Positions 37,035 through 47,310 of a stretch of DNA of 64,000 bases are shown piece by piece. Every line of letters starts with the position of its first letter. Within the stretch, counting starts at the first letter, position 1. Origin of the DNA: Cotesia glomerata (lineage: Eukaryota > Arthropoda > Insecta > Hymenoptera > Braconidae); NCBI RefSeq assembly GCF_020080835.1, contig NC_058165.1:4563771-4627770 (forward strand). Reading direction: 5' to 3'. A program made the translations under genes and the position numbers. The notes beneath the pieces are model-generated. The model searched no databases and was not told where the DNA came from. It was given only the letters and a program-made list of their open reading frames with translations.

Positions 37035-37798
37035 AATGGATTCCTATGATTATATATATATATATGTATGTATGACTGTATATATATACAGTCATTTCAG
37101 GTGAGTAAGTATAGGTAAAAGAGATTAAAAAAAGATAAAAGACAAAGAGGGTGGAACTGGATTGGTTTTTGTTGATGGACAAGAGATGAGAAGCAACACG
37201 TATGCCGGTAGCTGGTATTACTTGATGTTACGATGACCGCATGAAGAGCGACCAGAGAGCGAGGCCAAAGCTGTCAGCCTGCCGCCGCGCTGTCAGTCTC
37301 CTGTCTGGTTGCTGTCCGTACTGTCTGTCATTCACTCACTAGCTCTTGTTGGCTCTCTTCTATAACTCATATATAAATATATATCACACGAACACACATA
37401 CATGTATATAGAAAGTATAGCCGTGCATGTTCATCCGTTGATGACTCGTTTTACTTGACGGTATGTCGATCTCTTTTTTGTATATCAGTATGAAAAAAAG
37501 ACTTGTTAACATGAAAGGTACGTTATAAATGGGAAAATTTTATATTTTATTTCTGTTAGTCATAAGCTTTTTCAATTTTTAATTAATTGGTTTTAAAGAA
37601 ACTAAATGTTGAAAGACAAGTTAATTTAATGTAGTTACATTTATAACTGATTTGTGGGATAATATTTAATCAATGATTGCTTAAAAAAGTTGTTTCTTTA
37701 AATTACTATTATTATTAACTTGTTTTATAATCATTTATTGGATTGATATTATTTTCAGTTATATGAGAATTCATTTTTATGTGATTTTTATTTTTTTA
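37033..37798. other. Unique DNA with a promoter-like stretch
   Basis: 37180-37330 is relatively GC-rich (GCCTGCCGCCGCGCTGTCAG). ATATATAAATATATA follows at 37369, and a donor-like CGGTATGTCG at 37458. The order (GC island, TATA-like, donor-like) would fit a 5' non-coding exon, but no transcript evidence is possible from sequence. The rest is AT-rich. Confidence 0.3.
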
Positions 37799-38163
37799 CA
37801 CAAAAAAATAAAATATTTGATTGAAGTAAGATGCCAAAGATATAAGATATTTTGATATAGCCAAATAAATATTTATTTCTGGTAAATATATAATATATTT
37901 GAGCGATTTAATTGCGTTAAATAAATAGTTTATTTATGGTAAAGATATGGTTTATTTGTGGTAAATAAATCATAGTTGACGAAAATAATGAACTTTTATA
38001 ATTTATTTAATCAATTTTCAAAAATTATAATGGCTTTAAAATGAAAAAAAAAAAATTATTTTCCATTCTTTTAGTTGAATAATGAAATATTTTTCGCGTC
38101 TTCTATTAAATGAAAGTGTTAATTATAGGTTAAGAATAATTTAGATTTGTTTTCGTAAAATAT
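37799..38163 (+). mobile_element. AK element, copy 3 (left part only)
   Basis: Starts CACAAAAAAATAAAATATTT and follows 61346-61720 closely (CAAATAAATATTTATTTCTG, GGTTTATTTGTGGTAAATAA). It is cut exactly where BP copy D begins; the uninterrupted AK copies continue from TAAAATATAAT into TTTTAAACAACTTAC. Confidence 0.75.
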
Positions 38164-38903
38164 AATCCACAGATTCGGTAGAATCTGGCGCCAAGTTCCG
38201 TTCAAATCTGCTGTAAACGGAGCGCCAGACTACCGACTATGTTTACTGTAAGCAGAACGGTATTTTGAGGTTGCAAAATTTTATTTAATTCTATGGTACT
38301 TTTTTTTCCTAAATTGTATATTATAACAGTAATTCATACTTTATTTGACTGTTATTAATTAATTATATTTACTTATAACAATTAATCTAATTGAAATTAT
38401 TAAATTTAATCAGCACAAACTATAGCAACGCAAAAATTTCGATCCTGACTTTTTTTCGATGGGCAAAGTGATCTGCCACAGACTAAATAATTCGAGAATG
38501 CATAGTAATCCTTCATTAGATGGGAAACTACAGTTAAAAAAAGATATTTCACAGCTTGCATCTACACCCGCCAAGGTGCGCTGGAATTATTTTTACATAA
38601 ACTGTAGTTTCAAGGGGATAGTTTGCTATAAAAAATGCAACCAACGCAAGATTTAATTAAGTTGGTACCAATTGTAAATTTTTATTATAATTACAAAAAA
38701 TACTAAAATCCGAACAAAAACAGTTTCACTGTAAAAAAATCGCGCTAAGTCCATGTTCATAAGACTATTAAGAAAAAAAAATTTGTTTTTTTCTTTACAA
38801 AAATATATAAAATAAAAAAATAAAAAAATCCAAGTAACCGATATGATCGTTTATGATTTTCGGAAATTAAAAAAAATTGTGTTATAAATTTAAAAATTAA
38901 TGA
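38164..38903 (+). mobile_element. BP bipartite palindrome element, copy D (3' truncated)
   Basis: Starts ATCCACAGATTCGGTAGAAT right inside AK copy 3. It matches copies A and C through the left arm of the 3' palindrome and stops near 38903; the right arm is missing, so this copy cannot form the long hairpin. Confidence 0.8.
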
Positions 38904-39160
38904 AAAAATTTAATTGAACTGAAAAATTTAACAAAAAATCGAATTTTATGACTGGTAAAAAATTGAAAACCCAGTTTTTTGAAATCAAAGCAGTAAGTTA
39001 ATTGTATTATTAACTCCTATTTGAGTTCTTTTAAGGATGTCTTACTCTACGTTATTCATATTTCTAATTTTGAATTAGAGACTCAACATGTGATTTCAAT
39101 TATCGTCAACTTATGTAACCAATTATTCGCCGAATACCATCTCTGTACTTTTTCTTGTAG
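38904..39160. other. Unique AT-rich DNA
   Basis: Nothing recognised. The rest of AK copy 3 is not found here, so the BP copy D junction is probably a deletion. Confidence 0.4.
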
Positions 39161-39660
39161 GTACCTGAATGCCGGAATGCCGAAGAATTAGTGAGGGGCA
39201 AGTTTGGCTTGTCTAACTTAGGCAAGCCTAATTTGCGCCTTCTTAAATCCACGTTAGGCAAAATGAAGATTGGCATGTAATTTGGGACATCTATGGCAAG
39301 TCGAACTTCGGCGAACCTTTGGAATGCCTGACTAGCTGGAAGTAACGATAACCAAAGATTTGCCGAAGTTTGGCTTGCTATAAATGTCCCTAATTACCTT
39401 TAAGTTTGGTAAACCGAACTTTCGTAAGCCTTTGGATTTTATAATTTCCTGCAAGTTAGGTATTCCAAACATTCGCCAAACTTCGTCTTACCATAGATGG
39501 CCCCAATTACTTTTAAGTTTGGCAAACCGAACTTCCGTAGACCTTTGGATTTTATAATTTCCTGCAAGTTAGGCATTCCAAACGTTTGACGAACTTCGGC
39601 GTTTCTTGCCAAAGTACTCTAAAACGGAGTGGGAGAAGATATTTGGCTTTAAGTCTTTCC
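39161..39660 (+). repeat. Diverged, end-less relative of the 39750-40761 element
   Basis: Shares GAATGCCGAAGAATTAGTGA-type sequence, GGGGCAAGTTTGGCTTG and GTTAGGCA with the neighbouring TIR element. Inside it has two direct repeats of about 130 bp (AAGTTTGGTAAACCGAACTT near 39402 and AAGTTTGGCAAACCGAACTT near 39515). No TIR is seen. Confidence 0.6.
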
Positions 39661-39749
39661 AAGGTTAAGCCTTTTAGTTCTATACATATAAAAGTGTGTA
39701 TTTATGAGAGTATTTGTGTATTGTACATATAAACATGGTGTCTCATGTA

Positions 39750-40761
39750 CCCGACTAGAAATTTCAGTGAGGCATATGCCGAAGAATCAATTCGGGGCAA
39801 GTTTGGCTTGCTTAACTTAGGCTTGCCTAGGTTGTACCTTATAAAAACCAAGGTAGGCAGAACGAAATGTTTGGCTTGCCATATTTGAACGTAACTAGGA
39901 AAGTTTCATGGATTCCTTAAGTCTGATATATCATGGGAACGCCGAACTGGTTTCAAGTAACGATAACCTGAGTTTTGCTAGTTTGGAGCGAACTTGGCTT
40001 TCCGAACTTACGCTAGCCCAATTCGAATCTTATTTGTTTTAAATTAGGCAAGCCGAACATTGATTGTGCTTATAAGTATTTTGAAGTAAGAGTTCGCTCA
40101 TCATCGGCGTAGCGTCGCGGTATGGTATAGGGCCCTCGTGCGTCGGGTACCGTGTTCGAGTCTCGCGTTCGACATGTACGATTTTTAATAATTAATAATT
40201 ACTAATTATAATTACTATTAAGGTGAGTGTGAAGTAAAGTTAAGTGTTATGTGTGATTAGTGTATCTAACTCCTCCATCATCTCCTTCCCCGTTGACTTA
40301 TCAAATCTACCAATCAAAAAAACCTTTTCAGATTAAAAAACGCTCCAAAAAACAAAACAAAATTACAGAAAAAATAAAATTAAATAATAAAAATAATATT
40401 AAATAAAAGCAACAAAGAATTTGTTTTTTTTTTTATTCATGAAATATTTAAAAAATTTAGTCCTAAATTTAATATTTATACTTAAAATAGTAAAAGAAGA
40501 TAAAAAAATAAGCATTTGTTATTATTAATTTTCGCTTGATAATAAAAAAGCTAAAAATCAAGAAAGAATTTGATTTGGATTCTTCGTTGCGAATTTGGTT
40601 TCCAAACTGCAATCTAATCAGGAAGCCAAGTTAAGCTGAGCCTCGCAACTGCGTTACATCCCAAACTTCGGCCTGGTTTGGATGCCTCACTTACTGCAAG
40701 TTTGGAATTCGGCATGCCTTACTTGCGCCAAATCACTGCCTCACTGAAATTTCTAGTCGGG
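39750..40761. mobile_element. 1012-bp TIR element with TA duplication
   Basis: CCCGACTAGAAATTTCAGTG (continuing AGGCA) at the left and its exact reverse complement at the right, 25 bp without a mismatch, with TA on both sides (39748-39749, 40762-40763). Subterminal words AAGTTTGGCTTGC and TTGCGCCAAA recur. No transposase frame. A tRNA-like segment lies inside (40100-40175). Confidence 0.85.
40100..40175 (+). pseudogene. tRNA-like segment inside the TIR element
   Basis: GGCGTAGCGTCGCGGTATGG has box A-like spacing, and GTGTTCGAGTCTCGCG is box B-like, about 33 bases further on. The outer stems do not close into a cloverleaf. It may be a captured, decayed tRNA or SINE head. Confidence 0.35.
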
Positions 40762-40763
40762 TA

Positions 40764-40950
40764 GGTTTAAAATTTTTAAGTGCAAGAAAAGGAATTAATT
40801 ATATTATTAATTAATATTTATTTAAAACTAATTAACAGCTTTATAATAAAATTTATAATAATTTTTTAAAACCGTTAAAAAAAATTAAATTTTGAATAAA
40901 ACATGAAATATAAATTTTCAAAAATTAAGAAATCACATCGAGATAATTTG
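40764..40950. other. AT-rich DNA
   Basis: Nothing recognised. Confidence 0.4.
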
Positions 40951-41196
40951 ATATCGACGGTCTAATTAGCAATTGGTCTAACTCCTTATTTTTTAGAGGG
41001 TGATTTTTTTTAAATTTTGACGCAGTTATAGTTCGCTTATAAAATATTTGAATGATCCTAATTAAAATATTATACCTCTATTAAATATTAAATGCTTTAT
41101 TAAAGTGATAATAAATTTCGGACTAATTGTATTTTCGTACAAATGGAAGATTCTTTAAAATGAAGTAAGACAATTTGCTACTTAGAACGTCGATAT
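40951..41196. mobile_element. TIR segment TATCGACG, copy 2
   Basis: ATATCGACGGTCTAATTAGC at the left and GCTACTTAGAACGTCGATAT at the right. The whole segment matches 30817-31060 in reverse complement. It abuts the pogo-like coding remnant. Confidence 0.65.
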
Positions 41197-41200
41197 ACGA

Positions 41201-41580
41201 TTATTCGCAATGATCACAGACATATTCGTGAGAATAATCTTCGTCATTACCGACGCAAAAATCATAAGACCATTTTTTATTGCAATTTTTACACTGAATC
41301 CATGACTGTGGATTCGAAGTAAAGTCCAATGCAATAAAGACAATGGATATCATCATTTTTATATTTTAAGCATTTTTTTTCAAATTTTTTGGGTTTGATT
41401 TTTGATTTTTTTTTTTTTTTTTTTGTCAAACTGAGGTTCTTTTTTTTTTGTTTCATTTTGATCTTTTTCTTCTTTGAGTTCTTGGTGATCTTTAAATTAA
41501 GACTCGTAAAAATCGTGGTTTTCCCCCGACGACTTCTATTGGGAGGAGAATCTCCAGATTTTGATAGTAATGACTTCAGT
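41201..41580 (-). pseudogene. pogo/Tigger-like transposase C-terminal remnant
   Basis: Reading the minus strand, 41580 to about 41460 gives a Lys/Arg-rich stretch with SPPNRSRRGKTTIFTS, the basic GKT-ITS type motif found near the C terminus of pogo-family DDE transposases. A Lys-rich low-complexity segment follows (poly-A tracts make the frame uncertain), then DDIHCLYCIGLYF. After a one-base frame change near 41300 comes SWIQCKNCNKKWSYDFC, ending EYVCDHCE and a stop at 41201-41203. The C-x2-C, C-x2-C, C, C-x2-C spacing with W-x-Q before the third Cys fits the PHD-like finger that many pogo-like transposases carry; the usual His is Tyr here. The catalytic DDE core is not present. A decayed fragment, not a working gene. 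Confidence 0.65.
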
Positions 41581-42003
41581 AAAAAAAAATTTTTTTTTAT
41601 ATGCTTTTTTTGGGAAGTGGGCCATCATGCCCCAGAAAAAAAATTTTTTTTTTTTCGATTTTCTGCAAAATTTCGACTGATTTATTCGAAATAGACGGAA
41701 AATAAACAAATTTAATGGTTAGAAACCATAAAAAGAAATAACAAGCTTAAGTGGGCCGCTGTGCCCCACCCTCCCCTACGAAAAAACACTTTTTTCGGTT
41801 TTCTATCGTCAACGATAACTCACGAACGAATCAACCAATTTTGACCGGATTGGCTGCGATCGACGTGGTTTTTTGATGTTAAGAGCTGATTAGTTTTTGG
41901 AATTGATCGGTAGAGCCGTTTAAAAGTTATTCCAAAAAAACCACTTTCGAAAAAGATTTTCAAAGCTTCAAGTTATCTTTATAAAAAGTTTAAAGGTTTA
42001 TTA
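41581..42003. other. AT-rich DNA with a CPF fragment
   Basis: 41615-41640 reads GGGCCATCATGCCCC and 41754-41766 GGGCCGCTGTGCCCC, possible old TIR pieces of the pogo element. 41780-41960 matches the interior of CPF (ACACTTTTTTCGGTTTTCT, CCAATTTTGACCGGATTGGC) without either CPF end. Confidence 0.5.
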
Positions 42004-42005
42004 TA

Positions 42006-42704
42006 CACAGAAGAAAAGGTTCACTTGAGCCAAGAAAATATTTTTCTTCTTAATTATTTTCTTGAGCGAAAAAAAAAATTTTTTTTGACACAAGAAATTT
42101 TACTTATTCCAACATAATTAATCCTCTTGCTTTAAGAAAAACGTATCTTGATCCAAGAAAATTTACTTAAGTCAAAGAAATCTTGTTGTTTTGAGAAAAT
42201 TCAGCCTCTTGCTCCAAAAAATTTAGTTCTTGATAGAAGTAAATTTTCTTGTCTTGAGAAAATTTCTCTCTTGCTCCAAAAAATTAAATATAAAGATAGA
42301 AGTAAATTTTCATTAATATTTTTAATAATTAACATGTCGAATGGGAAGATAAAATAATATTGAATCATTTTTTTCATTCAATATGTATAATTGCACGTAA
42401 AATAATATAAAATGGGTATCAAATATTCAAGAGAAAAATTTTCTCAAGGTGAGAAAATTTTTTTCTTAGCTGAAGTAGGTGGCGCTGCTTCTCTAAAGTA
42501 TCTAAAAATCTTGATCAAATATAAAAATTTATTGTATCAAGTATTTATGATAATTTGATTTAAGAAAAAATGACTCCCACCAAGAATAGAATTTCTTGAA
42601 AAATTTTTACTTCGCCCAACACAACTTCGGTCTTCCTTCAGGCACCCGAAAATTTTCTTGAGCCAAGAATTTTGTTCTTGAGTCAAGAAATTTTTCTTTC
42701 TGTG
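42006..42704 (+). mobile_element. OX MITE, copy 2 (full length, 699 bp)
   Basis: CACAGAAGAAAAGGTTCACT at the left and the CTTTCTGTG-type end at the right, with TA on both sides (42004-42005, 42705-42706). Imperfect inverted similarity of the ends over about 30 bp. A CTCF-like core sits at 42476-42490. It forms the outermost part of the left arm of the inverted duplication. Confidence 0.85.
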
Positions 42705-43039
42705 TATCAATAAATCATTTTTAATACCATGAATTATTTTTTATATCTATAAAATTATTAAGTGAGCTAATGTATCGCCGCGTATTAAATATAAAGTATT
42801 CAACAGTTACGATAGACATTAAAAAGCGTAAAAAAATAATGCTATAAATTTACAGATTGAAATTAATAGGTAACGAAAACGCAAAGATAATAGACGTGAT
42901 GGAAAATTACAAAAAGGTATTTTTCTATTATACAGGATAGAATAAATTGATGTGAATATTCGTGAGCAAGGATTATGTTTCCATCTGCCACCATCAATGT
43001 AAATAAACATCGGTCCATGTGGCGGCGCGTAACGTCGTT
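42705..43039 (+). repeat. Outer inverted-duplication arm, left (335 bp)
   Basis: Non-transposon sequence that recurs in reverse complement at 48593-48926 with one difference that I can see (near 43014). The 63-residue frame in it is translated identically from both arms simply because the DNA is almost identical; it has no known domain and is not called. Confidence 0.9.
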
Positions 43040-43589
43040 ATTATATATTGCCAATAAATCGATATCGATAATTAAAATCTGGCTGGGTCGACATGTCGTC
43101 CAACTCATTCTCTCTTATAAACCTGTGTAAATTATTTAACGGCTACATATATAAACTGTATAAACTGTTAAAAATATTAAACGTTATTTTCGGTGTAACT
43201 GTACGAGTTGCCGATAAATTTTATTTTATTTTATTTTTTGCAATCGAAATCATAAATTCACATTATTTACGCGGAATTTTGTATGTGACAGCGACATGAC
43301 ACCACTATTATACGTAAACATGTATGTCTATATGTATTTACATGTATATATCATACTTAACAGATTTCTCTTTTGAAGTATACACTGGTATTAATGAACG
43401 AATGAACATTTTATATGAGTTAAATGATGTAATAAAATACTCAATGTTATTCAAATTAATGTTTTTGACAGGTGACAATAAATTTTATTGCTATTTTATT
43501 TTTAAATTAAAACGAAGAAAAATTTAGGACTGGTTTTTATTATTATGTAAACAGTTCTTATGTTATGGTGCTACTGAATTATTTTAATT
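43040..43589. other. Unique AT-rich DNA
   Basis: Not found on the other side of the inverted duplication. Two frames of 67-68 residues show no motif. Confidence 0.4.
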
Positions 43590-44220
43590 ATTCTCATACA
43601 TATATATGATATTTCTGATATTTGTGAAATATATATAAAACATATAAAAAATTCATGTGGGTACTCAAATAAAAGGTCTCGATGAGTGTAACATGAGGAT
43701 GAGCTTATATCATTAGGTGACGAAATACAATGTAATTTCTTAATTATTGACATTTTTTGAGATATAAGCTCATCTTGATGTTATGCTCATCGAAACCTTT
43801 CATTTAAGTACCCACATGGCATTTTTTATATATTTTATATATATGGTATTTTGTGAAATATATAAATATAGAAAATATATGAAAAATTGATGTGGGTACT
43901 CAAATGAAAGGTCTCAATGAATGTAATCTCGGGGTGAGCTTATATCTTTAAAAATGTCGATCGTTCAAAAGATACAAGGTCATTTCTTAATTATTGACAT
44001 TTGGTGACAAAATACAATATAATTTCTTAATTATTGACATTTTTTAAGATATAAGCTCATTATGATGTTACACTCATCGAGACCTTTCATTTGAGTACCC
44101 ACATGATTTTTTTTATATATTTTTTATATATGATATTTCTGATATTTTTGAAATATATAAAATATATGAAAAACTCATGTGGGTACTCAAATGAAAGGTC
44201 TCGATGAGTGTAACATCAAT
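43590..44220. repeat. PAL units (about 2.5), left inner arm
   Basis: A right arm near 43656 without its left partner, then two full units (left arms 43806 and 44094; right arms 43889 and 44177). A short duplicated TTAATTATTGACATTT junction is seen at 43988-44042. Confidence 0.85.
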
Positions 44221-44416
44221 AAGAGATCATATTTCTCAATCTATAAATTTTATAAATTATAGATATAAATATAAATTTTAGAATTTAATTTCTTGTCACA
44301 ACAATCCCAATTTTTTTAAAAATAAATTTTTTATCACAGAGTAAGAAAAACAAACTGATATCAATATGTTACCATGTGTACAATGACCATATACACGGAA
44401 AGAACAAGATTATACT
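44221..44416 (+). repeat. Inner inverted-duplication arm, left
   Basis: Reverse complement of about 46666-46868 with moderate divergence: the TATCACAGAGTAAGAAAAAC region, the ATCAATATGTTACCATGTG region and the TIR start TACACGGAAAGAACAAGATT. The CACGGAAAG element is cut at 44416. Confidence 0.75.
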
Positions 44417-45224
44417 ATAATTTGAATTAAGAAAAAATGACTTCCACCAAGAATAGAATTTCAAGAAAAATTTTTTAACTTTCCGCTAAGAAAATGGAAA
44501 ATTTTTTTTTAATAATTTAATTAGAAGTAAAAAAATTATTTAAAAAAAATTGCATGTATAGTTTTTTACATTCTCAATACGTAGAATTTATAAATCATAA
44601 TAAATTATATTATCACACCCATAAATTGCAGTTGTATACAAATTACATGATGTGAGATTTTAACGTGCAAAATTTTCATGTTTCTACGCGCTTAAAAATA
44701 ATTGTGATAGTGACAATAATAACAACAGTAATCGAACAATGCACATAAAAGAGAAAAAATAAAAGTTCGCGTGTCACATGAATCCGTTTGAAACAGCAAA
44801 CACTCTCAATATACCTTTGAAACATGCACACTGTAGAGTGCAGCTTTGCTATTATTTACGATGTCATATACGTATACACGTATATATGACAAAAATAAAT
44901 CATAGCCTTATTGAAATATCTCATTTCTTTAAATAAAATTTATACGACGTTAAAATATTTTATTTAGGGTCAATTATGTTAAGAAAAAAATAATTCCAGA
45001 GAATAAAAAAATGTTCGATCTTAGAATTTAATTCTCAACAGTTTTCTTAGTGTTTCCCCCGACGCGCGCACATTTCGTCCCAGCCCCAAAACGATTTGTA
45101 AGTCGGTAGTTCTGGAGGATTTATGAGCCAGGTCCAAGCATCCTCCCCATCTCTAATTCGGATTAACACCGTGGCTCGTATATATCGGCACGTAAACCCT
45201 CTACTAGAACCCATAAATCGTTGG

Positions 45225-45233
45225 TATATATAA
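45225..45233 (+). promoter_or_regulatory. TATA-like element upstream of the possible exon
   Basis: TATATATAA in locally ordinary-complexity DNA, about 23 bases before the ATG at 45256. That is closer than a TATA box normally sits to a start codon with any 5' UTR, so it would need a very short leader. Confidence 0.25.
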
Positions 45234-45255
45234 GAGCTGTTACTCGAGAAAAGAC

Positions 45256-45337
45256 ATGACTTTATTTAGACTCCCCAGTAAATGTAGTATATTTATCATA
45301 GTGATACTTTTGATAGTTTCCAATACCTTTTTTTTCA
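45256..45337 (+). CDS. Possible first exon of a secreted peptide gene
   Basis: An ATG opens 27 codons that read MTLFRLPSKCSIFIIVILLI and continue into VSNTFFF. This has a short basic N-terminal part followed by a strongly hydrophobic core, as in a signal peptide. Right after the codon for the last Phe comes A|GTAAGT, a consensus splice donor, giving a phase-1 exon end. Phase-1 introns just after signal sequences are common in secreted peptide genes. The upstream 200 bp is the least repetitive DNA nearby and has a TATA-like element. Against it: no second exon is found, transposons begin at 45437, and hydrophobic frames arise easily in AT-rich DNA. Family unknown. Confidence 0.3.
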
Positions 45338-45436
45338 GTAAGTACTGAAATCAAAATTTATCATATTCATTCATTCATAGGGTAACATGTTGAAAATTAA
45401 ATGAAAAATTTGACGAAATTAATTTTTTTTCTTAGT

Positions 45437-46688
45437 ATATGGAAAGAACAAGATTACACTGGATAACATTCCAAATTATACTCAGTGACATCTGTAGTGA
45501 AAAGAAATTCCAGATAGTAGCTAGTACACGGAAAAAAATAAATAGTAAATGCAACATGATGAAATCATGTTGCAGCCACATGATTTGTCATGTTTCGGCA
45601 ACATGACAATCATGTTGTGGTAGCATAAGAAAAATCATGTGGCAGCAACATGATTTTCATGTAGCCTTAATAGCATAAAATTAAGCTGCAACAACTAAAT
45701 ATTTATGGTTCAAAATAATTATTTATTATTAAGCAACTAGATTTTTCCGGATTTATAATATTGCAGATGCAGTAGCGAACGATGTTTTTTTGTCATGTAT
45801 GGTATAACAACTATAGCATATGATCGTCATTATCATGCGTGGAATGTAAAAATAAATAGTCACGCTAATTGTGTAACGAACCTTAATCTTTTACCTCTAA
45901 CTGTACCTTGTCTATCGATAAAAAAAGGCTTGAATTATGTTGCAACAAGACACTAAATTTAAAAATAATAACAATTAATAATAATTTAATTACTTCTATC
46001 ACAAATCAAAGCTACTGGCAATAAAAATGGTGTATAATTTGAATAAACAAAGATATCGTTCACAAATTGTATAATTCAATAATTTACTCTTATTTTCATT
46101 TGCAATATTATAAACCCTAAAAAACCTAGTTACTTTATAATAAAAAATGTTTCTGAAGCATAAATATATAGTTGTTGCAGCTTAATTTCGTGGTATTAAG
46201 GCTACATAAAAATCATGTTGCTGCTACATGATTTTTCTCATGCTACCACAACATGATTGTCATGTAGCCGAAACATGACAAATCATGTTGCTGCTACATG
46301 ATTTTTCTCATACTACCGAAGTGTGATTGTCATGTAGCCGAAACATGACAAATCATGTGGCTGCAACATGATTTCATCATGTTCATTTATTTTTTTCCGT
46401 GTATAATCCAGATTATATACTGAGTGATATCTGGATTATACTCATTGTAATCTTCCATTTCCCCCAGTAAAATTTCAGATTATACCACGTAAGATTCCAC
46501 TGGATATATTCTGAGATTGTATCCTATAGAATTTGAATTATACGCTGTAGAATCTTGGATAATACCTAGAGACATCTGCGCCATTTTCTTTCTGAATTAT
46601 AGTAGTTACTATCTGAAATTTTTTTTCAATACAGATGTCACTGAGTACAATCTGAAATTTTATTCAGTTTAATCTTGTTCTTCTCGTG
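45437..46688. mobile_element. TIR element with GGAAAGAACAAGATTA ends
   Basis: The left end GGAAAGAACAAGATTACACT and the right end (reverse complement AGAAGAACAAGATTAAACTG) share inverted similarity for over 50 bp, including ACTCAGTGACATCTGTA. The right end is preceded by a further CACGAG-type terminus and TA. Interior words AATCCAGATTATA and ATCTGGATTATACTC repeat on both strands. A second TIR element is nested at 45527. Confidence 0.7.
45527..46401. mobile_element. 875-bp TIR element CACGGAAAAAAATAAA, nested
   Basis: CACGGAAAAAAATAAATAG at the left and ATTTATTTTTTTCCGTG at the right, with TA on both sides (45525-45526, 46402-46403). The arms are made of repeated AACATGATTTTCATG and CATGTTGC words; the right arm has one extra module (46275-46345), so arm lengths differ (about 180 versus 240 bp). 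Confidence 0.8.
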
Positions 46689-46868
46689 TATATGGTAATT
46701 GTTCACATAGTAACATATTGATATTAATTTATTTTTCTTACGCTGTGATAAAAAAATTATTTAAAAAAAAAATGGGATTGTTGTGACAAGAAAAAAATTT
46801 TAGAATTTATATTTATATCTATCATTTATAAAATTTATATATTGAGAGATATAATCTCTTCTTAATGT
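46689..46868 (-). repeat. Inner inverted-duplication arm, right
   Basis: Reverse complement of 44221-44392; joins the PAL units to its right just as the left arm joins those to its left. Confidence 0.75.
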
Positions 46869-47310
46869 CACACTCATTGAGACCTTTCATTTGAGTACCC
46901 ACATCAATTTTTCATATATTTTATATATTTATATATTTCACAAATACCATATATATATAAGATATATAAAAAATGCCATGTGGGTACTCAAATGAAAGGT
47001 CTCGATGAGCATAACATCAAGATGAGCTTATATCTTAAAAAATGTCAATAATTAAGAAATTACATTGTATTTTGTCGCCTAATGATATTTTTAATGATAT
47101 AAGATCATCCTAATGTTACACTCATCGAGATCTTTTATTTGAGTACCCACATCAATTTTTCATATATTTTATATATTTATATATTTCACAAATACCATAT
47201 ATATATAAGATATATAAAAAATGCCATGTGGGTACTCAAATGAAAGGTCTCGATGAGCATAACATCAAGATGAGCTTATATCTTAAAAAATGTCAATAAT
47301 TAAGAAATTA
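46869..47310. repeat. PAL units (2), right inner arm
   Basis: Left arms near 46895 and 47141, right arms near 46978 and 47226. The two units are nearly identical to each other (for example the loop stretch CACAAATACCATATATATAT), more alike than neighbours in the big blocks, suggesting recent local duplication. Confidence 0.85.

Larger units (their letters stand above)
44417..45436. other. OX and CPF fragments, then unique DNA
   Basis: 44417-44475 matches the OX interior (GACTTCCACCAAGAATAGAA); 44478-44500 has AACTTTCCGCTAAGAAAATG, a CPF end. From 45055 complexity rises (CGCGCACATTTCGTCCCAGC), leading into the possible exon at 45256. Confidence 0.5.

Noticed and set aside
42819..43010. 63-residue frame translated identically from both inverted-duplication arms
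   Set aside because: The identity only reflects near-identical DNA; no domain, no start or splice context, low-complexity end.
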